Shown here: piece after piece, positions 7,558-19,885 of the stretch
Numbering within the stretch: the stretch's first letter is position 1
Layout: the number at the start of each line of letters is the position of its first letter
NCBI RefSeq assembly: GCF_027214025.1
Contig: NZ_JAPWHB010000003.1
Span: 434,001 to 498,000 of the forward strand
DNA length: 64,000 bases
Reading direction: 5' to 3'
DNA from: Parahoeflea alexandrii
GTDB lineage: Bacteria; Pseudomonadota; Alphaproteobacteria; Rhizobiales; Rhizobiaceae
Program-made: the position numbers and the translations under genes
The notes under the pieces: model-generated
Databases searched by the model: none
Seen by the model: only the letters and a program-made list of their open reading frames with translations
What the model was told of the DNA's origin: nothing

Positions 7558-7591
7558 CACACGAATGTTGATAAAAGTCATCAAATGTGTG
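7558..7591. promoter_or_regulatory. Dyad upstream of the XRE regulator gene
   Basis: CACAC...TTGAT (7558-7572) and ATCAA...GTGTG (7580-7591) form an interrupted inverted repeat 12-45 bp before the XRE gene start. Its position suggests autoregulation by that protein; this is inference from location. Confidence 0.4.
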
Positions 7592-7602
7592 AATAGTCTA
7601 CA

Positions 7603-8457
7603 ATGCACAAAAATGACCGCGCAGAGCTGTTCCGCACCCGTCTGGCCGCCCGGCTGGCACTCACCGGCTTGAGCCGCAGCGCGCTGGCGCGGGCGGCGGG
7701 GGTGGACCGGTCGACGATCGCGCAGTTGCTGTCGGGCGACGAGGTGCGGCTGCCCAATGCGCACCTGGCGGCGGAATGCGCCAGCGCGCTGGGGGTGAGC
7801 GCCGACTGGCTGCTCGGCCTGTCGGACCGGCCGGAATCGGCAGCCGAGGTGCTGTCGGCGAATTTCCGCATGGAGGCGGCGCAGCGGACGCCGGCGGACG
7901 AGCAGATCATCGCCTGGCACCAGGAGGCGGCCGGCCACAAGATCCGCCACGTGCCGGCAACGCTTCCCGATATCCTGAAGACCGAAGCGGTTCTCGAATG
8001 GGAATATGCCGCCTTTCTCGACAAGACGCCGGAACAGGCGCGCGGCGCCATGCGCGAGACCATCGACTGGCTGCGCACGCCGGGGTCGGATTACGAGATC
8101 TGCGTGTCGATCGACAAGATCCGCTCGCTGGCGCGCGGCGAGGGCTACTGGCAGGGGCTTGCCGCGGAGGCCCGCGCCGAGCAGATCGATTTCATGGCCG
8201 GGCGCTGCGAACGGCTCTACCCGTCCTTGAGGCTTTATCTCTACGATTCGAAGAAGGTGTTCTCGGCGCCGGTGTCGATCTTCGGGCGGCTCCTGGCGGC
8301 GGTCTATGTCGGGCAGTTCTACCTGGTCTACCGTGACAACCGGCAGATCGCCGCGCTGACCGAGCATTTCGACACGCTGGTACGCGAATCGGAAGTCGAG
8401 GCGCGCAATGCCGGCCGGATCATCCGGGAGATGTTCGACGAGGCTTCCCTTCGCTGA
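7603..8457 (+). CDS. XRE-family helix-turn-helix transcriptional regulator
   Basis: A 284-residue protein with an N-terminal lambda-repressor-like HTH (about residues 10-65: LTGLSRSALARAAGVDRSTI for helices 2-3) and a long C-terminal region of about 200 residues. The C-terminal region holds a WEYAAFLDKTPEQARGAMRE segment and a YPSLRLYLYDSKKVFSAPVSI segment; I know this as a conserved architecture in alphaproteobacterial XRE regulators but no ligand can be named. It is monocistronic with a dyad close upstream. Confidence 0.8.
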   Translation: MHKNDRAELFRTRLAARLALTGLSRSALARAAGVDRSTIAQLLSGDEVRLPNAHLAAECASALGVSADWLLGLSDRPESAAEVLSANFRMEAAQRTPADEQIIAWHQEAAGHKIRHVPATLPDILKTEAVLEWEYAAFLDKTPEQARGAMRETIDWLRTPGSDYEICVSIDKIRSLARGEGYWQGLAAEARAEQIDFMAGRCERLYPSLRLYLYDSKKVFSAPVSIFGRLLAAVYVGQFYLVYRDNRQIAALTEHFDTLVRESEVEARNAGRIIREMFDEASLR

Positions 8458-8507
8458 CCTCGCTCGGTAGCATCCGGCCCGTGTGGATGACGAACGAGGA
8501 GAGTGCG

Positions 8508-8963
8508 ATGAAACGGATCATGATTGCCGGCTGCTCGCTGCTGCTGGCCGGTTCGGCGGGGGCCCAGGACAGTGGGCCGCGGATCGATGACATCGTCTGG
8601 CCGGGGATCGACAGCTACTGCAGCTTCATGCGCGCCGACCACGAGTTCGTCTTCGACGATCCCGGAACCTGGCGCTGGGTGCTGTTTACCAATTACCCGG
8701 AAGCGGATGCTCCCGACCCGATCGAAACGCCGTTCATGCGGATCGACAACCAGCTCAAGCAATTGGTGCAAACCGGTGTCGAGAGAATCGATGGCGGTGT
8801 GGTCCGGATCTACAGCTCACACGACATGGAGCCCTATGTCGTCAAGCTGACACTGCTTGAAGGCGCCGAAGGCTATGAAAGCTCGGCGTTTTCGGGGACC
8901 ATCACCGTATCGCGCAACGGCGTGTCGAGCGATGTTGCCTACAAGGGCGACTGCGGCGTCTGA
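8508..8963 (+). CDS. Exported protein of unknown function
   Basis: The ATG at 8508 is preferred over 8481 because a GAGGAGAG ribosome binding site precedes it and the protein then begins with a signal peptide (MKRIMIAGCSLLLAGSAGAQ, cleavage expected near residue 19). The mature part, about 130 residues, is acidic and aromatic-rich, with two cysteines (one in DSYCSF, one in the terminal GDCGV) that could form a disulfide. No family recognised. It lies 50 bp after the XRE gene. Confidence 0.65.
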   Translation: MKRIMIAGCSLLLAGSAGAQDSGPRIDDIVWPGIDSYCSFMRADHEFVFDDPGTWRWVLFTNYPEADAPDPIETPFMRIDNQLKQLVQTGVERIDGGVVRIYSSHDMEPYVVKLTLLEGAEGYESSAFSGTITVSRNGVSSDVAYKGDCGV

Positions 8964-9075
8964 GGCCGGGCGCGGATGGACCGAGCAGCAAGGCTCCGTC
9001 GTCAGACTTTGACAGAACCAGGCGCGCGGTGCATGTGTTGACACAATCTTGCCGGCCGATGTGATGCCGCGCCCC

Positions 9076-10062
9076 ATGGAAAGTACAGCCTTGGATCCCA
9101 TGCCCAATCACCGCCCGGCGCGGCACGATATCGACCGCGAGGCCATGCCGCCGGTGGCGATGGCGCTGGCGCTCAGCACCTTCATGTGCTTCGCGGTGCT
9201 CGACACCGGCGCCAAGTACCTGGTCACCGCCGGCTATGCGGCGATCTTCGTGGTCTGGTGCCGGTTTTTGAGCCACACGGTGATTTCGCTGGTCGCCTTC
9301 CAGGGATGGCGCCGGGCCGACATGTTCCGGATGAAGAACGCGCCGCTGCAGATCCTGCGGGGGCTTTTGTTGCCGGCGACGACGCTGTTCAACTTCCTGG
9401 CGCTGCGCGAATTGCAGCTGGCGCAGACCATCTCCATCTTTCTTTCCGTGCCGATGCTGGTGACGGCGATGGCCGGGCCGTTGCTCGGCGAATGGGCCGG
9501 CCCGCGCCGCTGGGCGGCGATCATGGTCGGCTTCGTCGGGGTGCTGATCGTGGTGCGGCCGGGCACCGAGGTGTTCTCGCTGTCGATCATCTGGTCGATC
9601 CTGTCGACGCTGACCTATTCGCTCTACTCGATCCTGACCCGGAACCTGGCGATGCAGGAAAGCCAGGCGAGCCTGGTGTTCTATTCCTCGATCTTCGCGA
9701 CCGTGCTGATGGCGCCCCCGGCGCTCATTTACGGGCAGATGCCGACCTCGCCGTTCGACTGGGTGCTGCTTGCCAGCCTCGGGGTGCTGGGGCTCGGCGG
9801 GCATGCGCTGCTGGTCAAGGCCAGCCGGCTGGCGAGCGCCTCGAAGGTGGCGCCGTTCATCTACAGCCAGCTGTTGTGGATGACGGCGCTCGGGTTCTTC
9901 GTCTTCGGCGATGTGCCCGACGGCTGGACCATGCTTGGGGCGTCGATCATCTGCATGAGCGGCATCTACATCATGAACCGGGAGCGCCAGATCGCCCGCA
10001 AAGAGCGCAGAGCGGCGGCGGGCGGCCGACAACGAGGGTTTGCGCCGGAAGGCCCCGAGTGA
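9076..10062 (+). CDS. DMT-superfamily (EamA) permease
   Basis: A membrane protein of about 328 residues with ten hydrophobic segments in two EamA repeats, the drug/metabolite transporter architecture. The start is uncertain: TTG 9049 and ATG 9064, 9076 and 9100 are in frame. A TTGACA at 9038-9043 may be the -35 box, which would favour 9076 or 9100. The C-terminus is basic and cytoplasmic (NRERQIARKERRAAAGG). The substrate cannot be deduced; amino acids or S-adenosylmethionine are typical for relatives. Confidence 0.8.
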   Translation: MESTALDPMPNHRPARHDIDREAMPPVAMALALSTFMCFAVLDTGAKYLVTAGYAAIFVVWCRFLSHTVISLVAFQGWRRADMFRMKNAPLQILRGLLLPATTLFNFLALRELQLAQTISIFLSVPMLVTAMAGPLLGEWAGPRRWAAIMVGFVGVLIVVRPGTEVFSLSIIWSILSTLTYSLYSILTRNLAMQESQASLVFYSSIFATVLMAPPALIYGQMPTSPFDWVLLASLGVLGLGGHALLVKASRLASASKVAPFIYSQLLWMTALGFFVFGDVPDGWTMLGASIICMSGIYIMNRERQIARKERRAAAGGRQRGFAPEGPE

Positions 10063-10191
10063 AGCGCCGGGTCTTTGGCGGGCGCGGGCGGCGTGGTAAG
10101 TCTCTGGCGAGGCGGGCGGTGATTTGCCCGATGCGTCACTTTAGCGCTGGCTGAACACTGACGCCGCCCTGGACCGAACGGAGATGCGGGA

Positions 10192-10581
10192 ATGATTGAA
10201 TTCTATTGGCCGACGACGCAGGGCGAATGGCTGGCCTGGTCCGCGGCGCTGGTGACGATCCTGTTCGGCCTGTTGCTGTTGTTTGCGCCACGGCTGTCGC
10301 TCAGGATCCTGAGGCTGCAGACCCTGCCCGAGCATCCCGAAGCGGTGTCGGAAGCGCGCGCCACGATGGCGGGATTCTATCTCGGCGTGGGCATCTGCGC
10401 GATGCTGTTCGCCCAGCCGCTGATCTACCTGGCGCTCGGGGGAGGATGGGCATTTACGGCCTTCGGGCGAATCATCTCGATGATGTCGGACCGGGGCGTG
10501 ACCCTCTACAATCTGATTTCGGTGGTGATCGAGATTCTGCTCGCGGCGGGGCCGCTGCTCTACGGGCTTGGATGGATCTGA
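10192..10581 (+). CDS. DUF4345-like membrane protein
   Basis: A 129-residue protein with four predicted membrane segments (about 15-35, 57-75, 80-97, 105-125) and an EARATMAGFYLGVG motif in the second, as in DUF4345/AGROH133-type proteins. Role unknown. It stands just upstream of the ATP synthase operon with a 250-bp gap that should contain the atp promoter. No clear -35/-10 pair could be fixed in that gap. Confidence 0.65.
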   Translation: MIEFYWPTTQGEWLAWSAALVTILFGLLLLFAPRLSLRILRLQTLPEHPEAVSEARATMAGFYLGVGICAMLFAQPLIYLALGGGWAFTAFGRIISMMSDRGVTLYNLISVVIEILLAAGPLLYGLGWI

Positions 10582-10831
10582 CCCGACCGGGTGTGATTCA
10601 GCACGCTTGCGGACATACAAGCCGGCGGTCTCATCCTAAAGCAGGTGCGTTATGCCGCACCCGGCGTGTTGCGACTCCCCGCGCTCTATGCTAGACGGAC
10701 CGCGCATTTCGGGAAAAACAAGCTTTCGAGCCTGGGTTCTCCGAAATTTACCGTAACAAATTCAGAGGCTTGCCTTTCCGGCTTTCGGTCAAGTGCAGGC
10801 TCATGGATGGCAATGAGAGACAATCCCGCCC

Positions 10832-11391
10832 GTGGCAGATAACTCCCATCAAATTTCCGGTGTCGCCGAACGGTATGCTTCCTCGCTTTACGAGCTGGCG
10901 GCAGACGCCAAGTCGATTGACGCCGTGGCGAAGGATCTGAACCGTTTTCAGGCCATGATCGACGGCAGCGCTGACCTGCAGCGCCTCGTCAACAGCCCCG
11001 TTTTTTCCGCCGAGGACCAGTCGCGCTCGATCGTGGCGCTGATCACCAAGGCAGGCATTTCCGGCCTGGTCGGCAACTTCCTCAAGGTCGTTGCCCGCAA
11101 CCGCCGGCTTTTCGCCGTGCCTGCGATCATCCAGTCCTACCATGAGACCGTTGCGCGCGAGCGTGGCGAAGTGACCGCCGACGTAAAGACGGCGCATGCG
11201 CTGTCGGCGGCTCAGGAAAAAGAACTCAAGGCCGCGCTGGCAAGCGTGACTGGGAAAACCGTGACGCTCAACGTCACAGTCGATGCATCGCTGCTGGGTG
11301 GTCTGATCGTCAAGATCGGCTCGCGTCAGGTCGACACATCGCTTCGCACTAAACTTTCCACCCTTAAGCATACACTGAAAGAGGTTGGCTG

Positions 11392-11392
<1 letters not shown>
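10832..11392 (+). CDS. atpH: ATP synthase subunit delta
   Basis: A 186-residue OSCP/delta subunit that links the F1 head to the peripheral stalk. It uses a GTG start at 10832 (first residues [20 protein letters not shown]). The conserved C-terminal stretch [20 protein letters not shown] is the family signature. The stop overlaps the atpA start by one base (TGATG), so translation is coupled. It opens the atpHAGDC operon; the F0 genes are not in the window, as usual for Rhizobiales where they sit elsewhere. Confidence 0.96.
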
Positions 11393-12921
<1,529 letters not shown>

Positions 12922-12948
12922 CGGCAACAGACCGAGGACGGATAACGG

Positions 12949-13827
12949 ATGCCTTCACTCAAGGATCTGAAAAACCGGATCGCCTCCGTCAAGGCGACGC
13001 AGAAGATCACCAAGGCGATGCAGATGGTCGCCGCGGCGAAGCTTCGGCGTGCGCAGGAGGCGGCCGAGGCCGCGCGGCCCTATTCGCAGCGGATGGCTGC
13101 GGTGATGTCGAACATCGCCCAGGCTGTCGGCGGCGGTGACGATGCGCCGCAGCTGATGACCGGCACCGGCAAGGACGACACGCATCTGCTGGTGGTCTGC
13201 ACCGCCGAACGCGGCATGTGTGGCGGCTTCAACAGCCAGATCGCGCGTTTTGCGCGCGATCATGTCCGGCGGCTCCTGGCTGACGGGAAGACCGTCAAGA
13301 TCCTGTGCGTCGGCAAGAAGGGCTATGACATCCTGCGCCGGGAATACGCATCTCTGATTATCGAGCGTGTGGATTTCCGCGACGTCAAGCAGATGAGCTT
13401 TGCCCAGGCCGAAACGGTTGCGGACAAGGTCATGGGCCTGTTCGATCAGGGCGGCTTCGACGTTTGCACGCTGTTCTACTCGGAGTTCAAGTCGGTGATC
13501 AGCCAGGTTCCGACCGCGCAGCAGCTGATCCCCGCTTCGGCAGGACCGGCCGATGCGGACGCAAGCGCGTCGGCGATCTACGACTACGAGCCGAGTGCCG
13601 AGGAAATCCTCGAGGATTTGCTGCCGCGTTCGATCAAGGTGCAGATCTTCAGGGCGCTGCTTGAGAATGTTGCAGGTGAGATGGGCGCGAAAATGTCCGC
13701 AATGGACAACGCAACCCGCAATGCTGGCGAGATGATCGACAAGCTGTCGATGAGCTACAACCGTCAGCGGCAGGCGCAGATCACCAAGGAACTCATTGAA
13801 ATCATTTCGGGCGCGGAAGCGCTCTAA
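12949..13827 (+). CDS. atpG: ATP synthase subunit gamma
   Basis: A 292-residue central-stalk subunit whose rotation drives catalysis in the alpha/beta ring. N-terminal [20 protein letters not shown] and C-terminal [20 protein letters not shown] are the two helices of the coiled coil and both match the family. It lies between atpA and atpD with short spacers. Confidence 0.97.
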   Translation: MPSLKDLKNRIASVKATQKITKAMQMVAAAKLRRAQEAAEAARPYSQRMAAVMSNIAQAVGGGDDAPQLMTGTGKDDTHLLVVCTAERGMCGGFNSQIARFARDHVRRLLADGKTVKILCVGKKGYDILRREYASLIIERVDFRDVKQMSFAQAETVADKVMGLFDQGGFDVCTLFYSEFKSVISQVPTAQQLIPASAGPADADASASAIYDYEPSAEEILEDLLPRSIKVQIFRALLENVAGEMGAKMSAMDNATRNAGEMIDKLSMSYNRQRQAQITKELIEIISGAEAL

Positions 13828-15390
<1,563 letters not shown>

Positions 15391-15468
15391 TTACGAAATT
15401 GCCCGCGCAGGTCGGCCCCGGCCTGCCTGCGCGGCGCATCCGAACAGCACTGCGATAAAGTGAACGTC

Positions 15469-15867
15469 ATGGCTGACAGCTTCAATTTTGAACTCGTATC
15501 CCCGGAACGGCTGCTCTTGTCGGCAACCGTGTCCGAAGTCGTCATTCCCGGCACCGACGGCGAAATGACGGTGATGGCGCATCATGCTCCGACCATGACC
15601 ACGATCAAGCCGGGCGTGGTGACCGTGGTCGCCGCTGACGGAAAAAGCGATCGCTTCGTGGTGTTTGGCGGCTTTGTCGACATTCTGCCCGAAGGCTGCA
15701 CCCTGCTCGCCGAATCCGCCGTTGCCGTGGCCGATATCGACCGCAACGACCTGGCCAAGCGGCTGCAGGATGCTCGTGAAGACGTGGCTGATGCAACCAA
15801 CGACGCCGCCAAGCAGAAGGCGCAGGAATATCTCGATCACCTGACCACGATGGAAGCAGCCCTCTAG
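15469..15867 (+). CDS. atpC: ATP synthase subunit epsilon
   Basis: A subunit of about 132 residues with the N-terminal beta sandwich (FELVSPERLLLSATVSEVVI, then PGTDGEMTVMAHHAP) and a shorter C-terminal helical hairpin. The ATG at 15469 (MADSFNFEL) is chosen over an in-frame GTG at 15460 because homologues start here. Epsilon couples gamma rotation to F0 and inhibits ATP hydrolysis. It is the last gene of the operon, followed by a terminator. Confidence 0.96.
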   Translation: MADSFNFELVSPERLLLSATVSEVVIPGTDGEMTVMAHHAPTMTTIKPGVVTVVAADGKSDRFVVFGGFVDILPEGCTLLAESAVAVADIDRNDLAKRLQDAREDVADATNDAAKQKAQEYLDHLTTMEAAL

Positions 15868-15897
15868 GCTGACACGCACCAGGTGACGATTGTATCA

Positions 15898-15920
15898 GGC
15901 GGCCCCAGGGCCGCCTTTTT
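15898..15920 (+). terminator. Rho-independent terminator of the atp operon
   Basis: GGCGGCCC and GGGCCGCC (15898-15915) form an 8-bp GC stem with a tiny loop, followed at once by TTTTT. It lies 31 bp after the atpC stop. Confidence 0.85.
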
Positions 15921-15963
15921 CATTTGTCTTGCTTGAAAAAGTCTTGATCTCGCCTGCCCAGGG

Positions 15964-16668
15964 TCAGGCGCCGGTGGCTTCCAGGGCGCGTTTCACCGCG
16001 GCCTTGGTATGGAGCCTGGTAGTGTCGTAGATGGGGATTGCGTCGCGGTCGGGGGTCACGATCGCCGTGAGCTCGGAACAGCCCAGCACCAACGCCTCGG
16101 CGCCCTGATCATGCAGCTTGCGAATCACTTCGGCGATGAAGTCGCGGGCGCTTGAGCGCAGTACGCCGCGGCTCAGTTCGTCATTGATGATCCGGTCGAT
16201 TTCGAGGCGATCCTCCGGACCCGGCGTGATCACCCGGGCACCGGACTTGCCGAGCAGGCGTTCCGTATAGAACCCGCCCTCCATGGTCGAGCTTGTTCCC
16301 AGTAGCGCCACGATCCGGTAACTGGCCTTCCGGATCTCGTCGCTGGTCGGGTCGCAAATATGCAGAAGGTCAATTCCGCACACCTGTTCGATCTGCCGGG
16401 CAAACCGATGCATTGCATTGCTGGCGATGATGATGAAATCGGCGCCGCCGGACTTGAGACTGTGCCCGGCTTCGCAAAGAAGCGACGCCACGTGATCCAG
16501 CTCACCGTTGCCGAGGGCCTGCCGGACAGCGCCATTGTTGACCGAATGCAGCAGAACGCGCGCGGCTTGACCTTCGCCCAGCTCCCTTTGGGTGAACTCG
16601 TTCAGCATCCGGTAGTAGCTGGATGTGGCTTCCCAACCGAGGCCGCCCAACATCCCGATCAGTTTCAT
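15964..16668 (-). CDS. Aspartate/glutamate racemase family protein
   Basis: A 234-residue cofactor-independent racemase-fold protein ([20 protein letters not shown] at the N-terminus is the family signature). These enzymes use two cysteines on opposite sides of the substrate. The second is present (VLGCSEL); the first site reads IIIASNAMH, with Ser in place of Cys. Relatives of the YgeA type have Thr there, so this is probably a broad-specificity or altered racemase rather than a canonical aspartate racemase. Its ATG overlaps the rppH stop (ATGA), so the two are coupled. Confidence 0.82.
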   Translation of the reverse strand: MKLIGMLGGLGWEATSSYYRMLNEFTQRELGEGQAARVLLHSVNNGAVRQALGNGELDHVASLLCEAGHSLKSGGADFIIIASNAMHRFARQIEQVCGIDLLHICDPTSDEIRKASYRIVALLGTSSTMEGGFYTERLLGKSGARVITPGPEDRLEIDRIINDELSRGVLRSSARDFIAEVIRKLHDQGAEALVLGCSELTAIVTPDRDAIPIYDTTRLHTKAAVKRALEATGA

Positions 16669-17201
16669 GACCCGGTGCCGGCAAGATGCGCGAAGGCTGC
16701 GACAACCTGGTCATAGGCCTTGCGCTTGAACGGGACGATCAGACCGGGCAGATCCTGCATCGGCTTCCATTCCCAGGCGTCGAACTCGGCCACATGGTTG
16801 CCGGGCGGCGGGTTGATGCTGATCTCGCTCTCGTCGCCGGTAAAGCGCATGGCAAACCAGCGCTGCCGTTGTCCGCGGTACTTGCCCTTCAGGCCAATCC
16901 CGATCATGTGTTCGGGGAGGTCGTAGTCGATCCAGTCCGGCGCCTCGGCGACGAGTTCCACCGAGCGCATCCCGGTTTCCTCGTAGAGTTCGCGCAGGGC
17001 CGCCTGATAGGGGATCTCATCGGCATCGATCCCGCCCTGGGGCATCTGCCAGAGTTGCGGCGAGCCGTCATATTCGGTGTTGCCTTCGGCGATGCGGTGA
17101 CCGGCCCAGACGAGTCCGTCGCTGTTGAGTACCATGATGCCGACACAGAGGCGATAGGGCAGGCTGTCTGCGTTCCTGGTGCGGGGGTCCTTGCCGGTCA
17201 T
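16665..17201 (-). CDS. rppH: RNA pyrophosphohydrolase (Nudix)
   Basis: A Nudix hydrolase of 178 residues that removes pyrophosphate from 5' ends of mRNA and starts decay. The Nudix box [20 protein letters not shown] is complete with its REL-xEE core. [11 protein letters not shown] and WQMPQGG flank it as in RppH/IalA. The ATG at 17201 ([10 protein letters not shown]) gives the normal length; an upstream in-frame ATG at 17234 would run into the neighbouring gene's end. It is co-transcribed with the deacetylase gene 10 bp upstream. Confidence 0.92.
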   Translation of the reverse strand: MTGKDPRTRNADSLPYRLCVGIMVLNSDGLVWAGHRIAEGNTEYDGSPQLWQMPQGGIDADEIPYQAALRELYEETGMRSVELVAEAPDWIDYDLPEHMIGIGLKGKYRGQRQRWFAMRFTGDESEISINPPPGNHVAEFDAWEWKPMQDLPGLIVPFKRKAYDQVVAAFAHLAGTGS

Positions 17202-17211
17202 GCTGTCCTGC

Positions 17212-18459
17212 CTATTTCTCCGGGTCGTCGGCAACTGCCGAGGCGGAAACGATTTCTATTCCACGGGCCTTGGCTTCCTCGGCCCAGGTTGCGATCGCAT
17301 CGACGCTGACTTCGAAGGCCGAGGCGACACCGACGGCGATGCCGTTGCGCCTGGCTATGCGTTCCAGATCATCAAGCTTTGCGAGAATGTAGCCGCGCTC
17401 CTGGGTGGCGTCGAGCACCATGTCGGATGCGGCGAAAGGCATGCCCAGCGTCTTGGCGAACTGTCCCGTTAGCGAGCGTGCCGAGGTGCCGTCATCGAGG
17501 AACATGATGCCGCGTCCGGCAAGGTCGCGCATGACCGGCTCAAGCGCATCGGGATCGGCGAGAAAGCGGCCGCCCATGAAATTGGTGATGCCGGTGTAAT
17601 TGGTGATGCGGGCCATGGCGGTGTGCAGGTCCGCCAGATTGGCCTGAGCGCCGGCGTTCACGGTCAGGGTGCCTGCGCCGGGATCGTTGGCCGGATAATC
17701 GAAGGGTTCGAACGGAACCTGGAGCAGGATCTCGTGGCCCTGGCGGCGGGCTTCCTGCATCCAGCGCTGCAGGCTGTTGCCGTTGGAGGCGAAAGCCAGC
17801 GTGACCTCTTCGGGAAGCGTCCTGATGGCATATTGCGTGCCGGTCTGGCTCAGGCCGAGGCCGCCAACGACGATCACCACACGGGCGCCGCGGGCTCCGG
17901 ACCAGGGCCGCGCATAAATGTCGAAGGCGCGCTCGCCATCGGGCCCGCGCACCGGCAGCGGACCTGTTTCCGTGTCCTCCACCACTGCAGGATCGGGCAG
18001 GTGGGCGAGGTGCGGGTTCTGGCCGACCCGGCCGGGCGGGGTGAGAAGGACCGGCCGGTTGTCAGGGCGCGTGACCGGGGTGATCTTGTTGATTTCCTCC
18101 CCGTTCTCGCCGAGCGTCGTCGACACTTCGGCGCCGGACTGGCCGTGCAGGGTGCTAAGGGCGCCGTCTGCTTCCGGAGCCTGCGCAGCATCGGAGTCCG
18201 AACCGGGGGCCTGCTGCGGGTCCGCCGAGGCATCGGGTGCGGCTGCGGCGGTTTCCGCTTCAGGCCTCTCCAGCATCACCACCGTGTCGCCGGTTTTTAT
18301 CCGGCTTCCCGAAAGCGACATCCAGGCCGCGGCGCCAATGATCGCGCAGACCGCGGCCGAGGTGAGCAGCAGGGTTGACCAGGCACGCTTCGACCGCCCT
18401 CCCGGATGTTTTCCCGGCTTCCGGTCCTGTCCCAGCGGTTGATGGATCTTGTCGCCCAC
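17212..18459 (-). CDS. Divergent polysaccharide deacetylase family protein
   Basis: A 415-residue protein: a short cytoplasmic N-terminus, one membrane anchor (about residues 28-50), an acidic Ala-rich linker to about residue 130, and a C-terminal domain of the divergent polysaccharide deacetylase type (DUF610/YibQ). Visible hallmarks are [30 protein letters not shown] and [15 protein letters not shown]. In many Rhizobiales it lies next to ctpA and the envC-like gene, as here, which points to a cell-envelope role. The catalytic chemistry of this family is not well established. Confidence 0.85.
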   Translation of the reverse strand: MGDKIHQPLGQDRKPGKHPGGRSKRAWSTLLLTSAAVCAIIGAAAWMSLSGSRIKTGDTVVMLERPEAETAAAAPDASADPQQAPGSDSDAAQAPEADGALSTLHGQSGAEVSTTLGENGEEINKITPVTRPDNRPVLLTPPGRVGQNPHLAHLPDPAVVEDTETGPLPVRGPDGERAFDIYARPWSGARGARVVIVVGGLGLSQTGTQYAIRTLPEEVTLAFASNGNSLQRWMQEARRQGHEILLQVPFEPFDYPANDPGAGTLTVNAGAQANLADLHTAMARITNYTGITNFMGGRFLADPDALEPVMRDLAGRGIMFLDDGTSARSLTGQFAKTLGMPFAASDMVLDATQERGYILAKLDDLERIARRNGIAVGVASAFEVSVDAIATWAEEAKARGIEIVSASAVADDPEK

Positions 18460-18562
18460 GATCGTCTGTCCGAATCCCGATGAGGGCCGATTGAATCAGT
18501 CCGCCGCCCCGCATGCAAGCCGGAGAAACCGGGTGCAGGCGAGGCGCCGGAAAAAGGCTGGA

Positions 18563-19885
18563 TCAGTTCTTGATCGAGGCCTGGTCCGGGTTGGGCGGGA
18601 AGGCCGGGTCGGTCTTGATGCCGCGCAGCAGATCCAGCGCATAGTTGAGCTGGACGTCGTCCTTCGGATCCGGCGGAACATAGGCAATCGAGCCGGAACC
18701 TTCCTCGGATTCGTTCTCGCCCTGGATATGGCCGCGCAGGGCGCTTTCACCCGACGGCTTCACCCGGCCGCGCAGCTCTTCCGGCACCGGCTCCTCGACC
18801 CGGATATCGGGCTTGATGCCGGTTCCCTGGATCGACGTGCCCGAGGGCGTGTAATAGAGCGCCGTGGTCAGCCGGAGCGCGGTTTTCGCATCCAGCGGGA
18901 TGATGGTCTGGACGGACCCCTTGCCGAACGACGTGGTGCCCAGAACGGTGGCGCGACGGTGATCCTGAAGCGCGCCGGCAACGATTTCGGACGCTGAAGC
19001 CGAGCCGCCGTTGATCAGTACGATCACCGGCTTGCCGCCGGAAAGGTCGCCCGGACGGGAGTTGAAGCGGCGGGTTTCCTCGGGATTGCGGCCGCGGGTG
19101 GAGACAATCTCGCCGCGATCGAGGAAGGCGTCGGATACGCTGATCGCCTGATCGAGCAGACCGCCGGGATTGAGCCTCAGATCGAGCACGAAGCCCTTGA
19201 GCTTGTCCTTGCCGACCTCGTCGGTGATCTTCTCGATCGCATCGGAGAGATCGTCATAGGTCTTCTCGGTGAACGAGATCACCCGGAGATAACCGACGTC
19301 CTCCTCGACCCGGTAGCGGACCGCCTTGACGGCGATGATATCGCGGACGACCTTGATCTTGATCGGCTGGTCAGCGCCCTCGCGCAGCACGGTCAGTTCA
19401 ATTGCTGTGTTGACCGGGCCGCGCATCTTGTCGACCGCTTCGCCCAGCGACAGGCCGCGGACCGGCTCGCCGTCGATTTCCGAAATGAAGTCGCCGGCAA
19501 GAACGCCTGCGCGCGCGGCGGGCGTCTCGTCGATCGGGGTGATGACCTTGACCAGTTCGTCTTCCATCGTGACTTCGATGCCGAGCCCGCCGAATTCACC
19601 GCGGGTCTGGGTGCGCATGTCATCGGCGGCTTCCTGGTTGAGGTAGCTCGAATGCGGATCCAGCGAGGTGAGCATGCCGTTGATGGCGGTCTCGATCAGC
19701 TTGTCCTCTTCCGGCGGCGTCACGTACTGGGCGCGGACGCGCTCGAAGACGTTGCCGAAGATCGCCAGCTGCCGATAGGTCTCGCTTCCCGCCGCGTTGG
19801 CGGAACCGCCATAGGAGTTGATTGCGCTTACGGCCGTTGCGCCCATCAATGCACCAACCGTCAGAAGTGTCACCTTACGTATCAT
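18563..19885 (-). CDS. ctpA: C-terminal processing protease, S41 family
   Basis: The real start is the ATG at 19885 (MIRKVTLLTVGALMGATAVS); the open frame extends much further upstream only as a shadow of the envC-like gene. The product is 440 residues: an N-terminal signal/anchor, a PDZ domain (about 90-175, with GLGIEVTMEDELVKVITPID), then the S41 catalytic core with the nucleophile motif GGSASASE and the lysine in TSFGKGSVQT. It degrades or trims periplasmic proteins. The start lies 11 bp inside the end of the envC-like gene, so the two are translationally coupled and likely work together on peptidoglycan turnover. Confidence 0.94.
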   Translation of the reverse strand: MIRKVTLLTVGALMGATAVSAINSYGGSANAAGSETYRQLAIFGNVFERVRAQYVTPPEEDKLIETAINGMLTSLDPHSSYLNQEAADDMRTQTRGEFGGLGIEVTMEDELVKVITPIDETPAARAGVLAGDFISEIDGEPVRGLSLGEAVDKMRGPVNTAIELTVLREGADQPIKIKVVRDIIAVKAVRYRVEEDVGYLRVISFTEKTYDDLSDAIEKITDEVGKDKLKGFVLDLRLNPGGLLDQAISVSDAFLDRGEIVSTRGRNPEETRRFNSRPGDLSGGKPVIVLINGGSASASEIVAGALQDHRRATVLGTTSFGKGSVQTIIPLDAKTALRLTTALYYTPSGTSIQGTGIKPDIRVEEPVPEELRGRVKPSGESALRGHIQGENESEEGSGSIAYVPPDPKDDVQLNYALDLLRGIKTDPAFPPNPDQASIKN

